This document shows positions 61,317-64,000 of a DNA stretch of 64,000 nt, piece after piece. How positions within the stretch are numbered: position 1 is the first letter of the stretch; the number at the start of each line of letters is the position of its first letter. The stretch comes from Oceanimonas sp052119705 (GTDB lineage: Bacteria > Pseudomonadota > Gammaproteobacteria > Enterobacterales > Aeromonadaceae): positions 233,881 to 297,880 of the forward strand of contig NZ_JBGQOP010000001.1 in the NCBI RefSeq assembly GCF_052119705.1. The letters run 5' to 3'. Both the position numbers and the translations under genes were made by a program. Below the pieces are notes generated by a model, which saw only the letters and a program-made list of their open reading frames with translations, was not told where the DNA came from and did no database searches.

Positions 61317-62403
61317 GGATTTGATTCTCTAGATTTCTTTGATTCTTTTTAGACAAGGCCCAAGTTTCGCCTAAGCCAGACGAGCTAACGCTATAGATTG
61401 CCGTGGCCTTAATCGCCGTGCCGTCAGCTACAGTACCGTTAATAAAAGTGTCGTCGATAAAAGTGGCGTCATACACAATAGCACTGGCGGGGCGTAGATT
61501 AGTGTGGATGCCCACTTGCCACTCTTGTAATAGTCGGCCGTTGTCTAGCTGCCATAATTCTAAGCGCCGCGCCGTGCTGCCGGTCAGTATTCTGTTGTGC
61601 TTAGCGTCGAGCCGAGCGCTGACAAAAGTTTGGCCGCGATAGGGCACTTGTAACTTTGATAACAGCTCGCCAGAAGGCAATTGACGCACCTCTCCTTGGC
61701 CTTGGGCGTCGGCACTAAAAGCGAGCTTACCTTGGGCGTCTAGGCGCACCACAGTCACACTGTTCTCTTGTTGCCATTCGCTTAGTACGCTGGCATCCGT
61801 GGTTTGCCACAGTAGCACTTGGCCATCTAAGCTGGCGCTTAACGCGTAACGGCCGTTGGCAGACAGATCGACGGAGTTGATACGATTTTCGCCCTTTAAG
61901 CTTTGATGGCCCAGAAACAGCAGTCGTCGACCGGTTTGCAGATCCACAAACTCAACCGTGCCATCTTGATAACCGAGCAGTAAATTACGACCGCCATCAC
62001 TGAGAGCCAAGGTACGCAGCGATTGAGTGAGCTCATAAAAGCCGAGATTGTGGCCGCCGAGCAACGACCAGATGGCCACGGTTTTCTCGGTGGCGGTAGC
62101 GGCATATTGGCTATCCGGTGAGCTGGCGAGCAGGATTATGCTCTCGACCGACTCCCCCTGATACCAGTTATATACCGGCGCCTCTTGGCCCGCACTCCAT
62201 ACTTGCACCGGACTTGGGCCGGTCGCCGTGAGGGTGAAGGCGCCATCTTGCGTGGTTTGCGCGGCTAATACAGAGCCATTAGAGAAGCTAACCTGTGCAA
62301 GCGGCCTATCACCGGCATCACAGCCGATAATAGGCAAAAAAGTGACGCATACCATCAGGATAAGCAGGTAAGCAGGTATTTTTATCAGTTTGGGCTTTCG
62401 CAT
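61309..62403 (-). CDS. WD40-repeat lipoprotein
   Basis: This 364-residue protein begins with a lipoprotein signal, with FLPIIGC as the lipobox (Cys near 28), so it should be anchored to a membrane on the periplasmic side. The rest resembles WD40-type beta-propeller blades with LSANGRYALSASLDGQVLLWQ-like units (split about 190-210), and QLDNGRLLQEWQ near 290. At its C-terminal end five 15-bp units (61396-61470) encode DATFI, DDTFI, NGTVA, DGTAI and KATAI. Function is unknown. It overlaps slyX and lies between slyX and fkpA, consistent with relatives of Vibrio. The start at 62403 is the first ATG. Confidence 0.8.
   Translation of the reverse strand: MRKPKLIKIPAYLLILMVCVTFLPIIGCDAGDRPLAQVSFSNGSVLAAQTTQDGAFTLTATGPSPVQVWSAGQEAPVYNWYQGESVESIILLASSPDSQYAATATEKTVAIWSLLGGHNLGFYELTQSLRTLALSDGGRNLLLGYQDGTVEFVDLQTGRRLLFLGHQSLKGENRINSVDLSANGRYALSASLDGQVLLWQTTDASVLSEWQQENSVTVVRLDAQGKLAFSADAQGQGEVRQLPSGELLSKLQVPYRGQTFVSARLDAKHNRILTGSTARRLELWQLDNGRLLQEWQVGIHTNLRPASAIVYDATFIDDTFINGTVADGTAIKATAIYSVSSSGLGETWALSKKNQRNLENQIHD
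61396..61470 (-). repeat. 15-bp minisatellite in the WD40 gene
   Basis: Five 15-base units encode pentapeptides of the type D/N/K-x-T-x-I/A. It resembles the rlmJ array in unit length and pentapeptide output but not in sequence. Confidence 0.75.
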
Positions 62404-62486
62404 CGGCAAGAGGACACGCTAGTATAGGTTCGGTCTGTTAAGCATCTCATTTTCCATGGGATCTTTCCCCTATTCTGGAGTTAATA

Positions 62487-63362
62487 ATGAAAAAATTGTT
62501 ACAAGTCAGCTTACTTACTTCTGCGGTGTTAATGGGCCTAAGTGGCTGTAATGACGATAAAGCGGCAAGCACGGCACCTGAAGTTGAGAACAAAGCCGCC
62601 GCGAGCGAGCTGACCAGCTTCGAAGCTAAATCTGCTTACGCCATTGGTTTGTCTATGGGCCGCTACATTGGCTCTACGCTGGAAAAGCAGCAAGAGCTGG
62701 GTGTGAACCTAGACAACGCCACTATTCTTAAAGGCGTGCAAGATGGCTTTACCGATAAGGGCGAAATGAACGATGAAGAAGTTCAAGAAGCACTAACGGC
62801 CTACGATACGCACATTAATGAGTTGATCGAAACCCAAGCCAAAGAGCAAGCCGCCAAGAGTAAAGCCGAGGGTGATAAGTTCTTAGCCGACAACGCCAAG
62901 CGCGACGGCGTTAAAGTGACAGATTCTGGCTTACAGTATGAAGTATTGACTGAAGGCAAAGGCGCTAAGCCAAAAGCGGAAGACGTAGTAGAGGTGCATT
63001 ATGTAGGCACGCTCACCGATGGTACTGTGTTTGATAGCTCAGTTGAGCGTGGCGAGCCGGTAAGTTTCCCGTTGAACCAAGTGATCCCCGGCTGGACCGA
63101 AGGCGTGCAGTTAATGCCTGTGGGCGCTAAGTACAAGTTTGTTATTCCTGCTGACTTGGCTTACGGCGAATCTGGTGCTAATACCATTCCCGGTAATGCG
63201 GTACTGATTTTTGAAGTTGAGTTGCTAGGCATAGAGTCTGACGAGCAAGCAGCACCAGCCGCTAAGACTGACGTTAAAGAAGAAGCGAAAGCCGCAGAGG
63301 CTGATATTAACGCCGATGCTAACGTAGCCGAAGACAAAAAAGAGCAAACTAAAGCCGAATAA
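62487..63362 (+). CDS. fkpA: FKBP-type peptidyl-prolyl isomerase FkpA
   Basis: FkpA is an envelope-side isomerase and chaperone for folding exported proteins. The 291 residues have a signal sequence ending LSGC at about 18-21, which is a lipobox, then a helical dimerisation domain (about 45-140) and a C-terminal FKBP domain (about 150-250; VEVHYVGTLTDGTVFDSS, GWTEGVQLMPVG). A Lys/Ala/Glu-rich tail of about 40 residues follows. E. coli FkpA is not a lipoprotein, so the lipobox is notable. GGAG stands before the ATG, and a terminator follows the stop. Confidence 0.94.
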   Translation: MKKLLQVSLLTSAVLMGLSGCNDDKAASTAPEVENKAAASELTSFEAKSAYAIGLSMGRYIGSTLEKQQELGVNLDNATILKGVQDGFTDKGEMNDEEVQEALTAYDTHINELIETQAKEQAAKSKAEGDKFLADNAKRDGVKVTDSGLQYEVLTEGKGAKPKAEDVVEVHYVGTLTDGTVFDSSVERGEPVSFPLNQVIPGWTEGVQLMPVGAKYKFVIPADLAYGESGANTIPGNAVLIFEVELLGIESDEQAAPAAKTDVKEEAKAAEADINADANVAEDKKEQTKAE

Positions 63363-63396
63363 GCTTAGGTTGCAGAGCGAGAGCTCGGCTCATAAT

Positions 63397-63424
63397 AAAA
63401 ACGGCGCCTGAGGGCGCCGTTTTT
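63397..63424. terminator. fkpA terminator (bidirectional)
   Basis: AAAAACGGCGCC (63397-63408) pairs with GGCGCCGTTTTT (63413-63424) around TGAG. It also serves the convergent GIY-YIG gene. Confidence 0.9.
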
Positions 63425-63710
63425 ATGTGTGCAATAGAGAGAGCCAAGCGGCGTCTTGCTGCAATAACTGCTCTTTTTTTGCTTTAGTCAGACGCTTGAG
63501 CCGTATTTCTAGCTTGAGCGCTTGGGAGTGATTGGCCACCGAGCGCTGCCACACTAAGTTAGCGGGGCGCCGCGCCCACACATAACGCGAGGCGCGCGAG
63601 CGTTGTTGATTATGCTCAATACAGCGCCGCTCTGGATTTAGGCTGATACCCGCGTACAAACTGTCATCAGCGCAGCGCACTAAATAGATATGCCATTGTT
63701 TTATAGCCAT
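63423..63710 (-). CDS. GIY-YIG endonuclease-domain protein (YhbQ-like)
   Basis: This 95-residue protein is one GIY-YIG domain: WHIYLVRCADDSLYAGIS at 6-23 carries the GIY/YIG-type motif, with R at RRCIEHN and the E in KLEIRLKRLTKAKKE (near 75). It resembles E. coli YhbQ, whose substrate is not well defined. The start at 63710 was chosen by family length; the frame upstream to 63788 enters an insertion sequence. The IS left end is only 31 bases upstream, so its promoter may have been displaced. Confidence 0.87.
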   Translation of the reverse strand: MAIKQWHIYLVRCADDSLYAGISLNPERRCIEHNQQRSRASRYVWARRPANLVWQRSVANHSQALKLEIRLKRLTKAKKEQLLQQDAAWLSLLHT

Positions 63711-63740
63711 TGTTTTAAGCCTGTGGTGGCGTTTGTGGAA

Positions 63741-64000
63741 TGGCCCCGAATAAGTAGACACTTCTTCAGAGTGAGGAAGTGTATGCAATACCGAACCAAG
63801 CGTAAATTTAGTAATGAATTTAAGCGGGAAGCCGTTAGACTCTCTGTTTCATCACCTAAAACATTAGCTGAAATCTCCAGTGAATTAGGGGTGCATCCGA
63901 ACGTATTAAGCCGTTGGCGTCGGGAGTGGATAATGGACAAACCAGATTCGAAACAGGATAAGCCCGTTAAAAATGAAGGGCCAGATAAAAGCCTTCGTCA
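63741..64000 (+). mobile_element. left end of an IS3-family insertion sequence (truncated by the window)
   Basis: TGGCCCCGAATAAGTAGACA (63741-63760) looks like an IS3-family terminal repeat. It is followed by a hairpin, ACACTTC/GAAGTGT (63758-63764/63776-63782), and a transposase orfA. The right end lies outside the window. Confidence 0.75.
63783..64000 (+). CDS. IS3-family transposase OrfA (3' truncated)
   Basis: The frame opens at the ATG 63783 and is still open at the window edge (72 codons). It begins MQYRTKRKFSNEFKREAVRL, the classic HTH_Tnp_1 start of IS3 OrfA, and continues with a helix-turn-helix (TLAEISSELGVHPNVLSRWR) and a Lys/Asp-rich region. OrfA with OrfB by frameshift makes the transposase. 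OrfB and the right end lie outside, so integrity cannot be judged. Confidence 0.88.
   Translation, partial: MQYRTKRKFSNEFKREAVRLSVSSPKTLAEISSELGVHPNVLSRWRREWIMDKPDSKQDKPVKNEGPDKSLR

Overview
The window is a gammaproteobacterial chromosome segment. Gene order matches several Escherichia coli neighbourhoods (prfC-yjjV-deoC-deoB-deoD-smp-serB-radA; rsd-hemE; mepM-znuA-znuC-znuB; crp-yhfA-prkB-yheU-yheT; yheS-yheV-slyD-slyX-fkpA). Protein types such as the PurC of about 367 residues, the PilZ protein between serB and radA, PuuD and the WD40 lipoprotein beside slyX suggest a marine relative of Aeromonadales or Vibrionales (Oceanisphaera/Oceanimonas-like). This placement is an inference. No rRNA, tRNA or CRISPR array was seen.

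Layout. 1-2.9 kb: end of a PhnD/C/E-type oxyanion ABC importer operon. 3-6.9 kb (minus strand): a FabG-like reductase, the membrane urate oxidase PuuD with a cytochrome c tail, and the DTW-domain tRNA modifier TapT. 7.5-13.8 kb: release factor 3, a TatD-family nuclease and a deo operon without deoA. 13.8-16.9 kb: an accessory gap with two orphan genes and many hairpins and dispersed repeats. 16.9-24.8 kb: smp, serB, a multi-PilZ protein, radA, a PilZ gene coupled to rsd, and hemE. 25-29.3 kb: MepM and the ZnuABC zinc importer with a Zur-like site. 29.3-38.7 kb: a uracil-DNA glycosylase, a hydroxyacid dehydrogenase, yjaG, cobU, a MarR regulator, yaeQ, a YdjM-like protein, purC and a GAF-PAS-GGDEF-EAL protein. 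38.8-43.6 kb: crp/yhfA, a dihaem peroxidase, prkB, yheU and yheT. 43.6-57 kb: genes absent between yheT and yheS in E. coli, including a LysE exporter, an acyltransferase, a methyltransferase, a histidine kinase/response regulator pair next to a two-partner secretion operon (tpsA-tpsB), and rlmJ. 57-63.7 kb: yheS, a cupin regulator, yheV, slyD, slyX, a WD40 lipoprotein, fkpA and a GIY-YIG protein. An IS3-type insertion sequence enters at the right edge.

The main unexplained signal is non-coding. At least 13 genes are followed by purine-rich tracts of heptamers (consensus NGTRARG) reading in the gene's sense direction. Each heptamer carries a TGA or TAA. Because 7 is 1 mod 3, three heptamers place a stop in all three frames. 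Many intergenic spaces also hold MITE-like repeats: one type ends in an 11-bp perfect inverted repeat (TTCCTGATTAC), another in a GCCACGGAA...CACGGAAAAA terminus. Fragments of the second type form the coding 3' end of smp.
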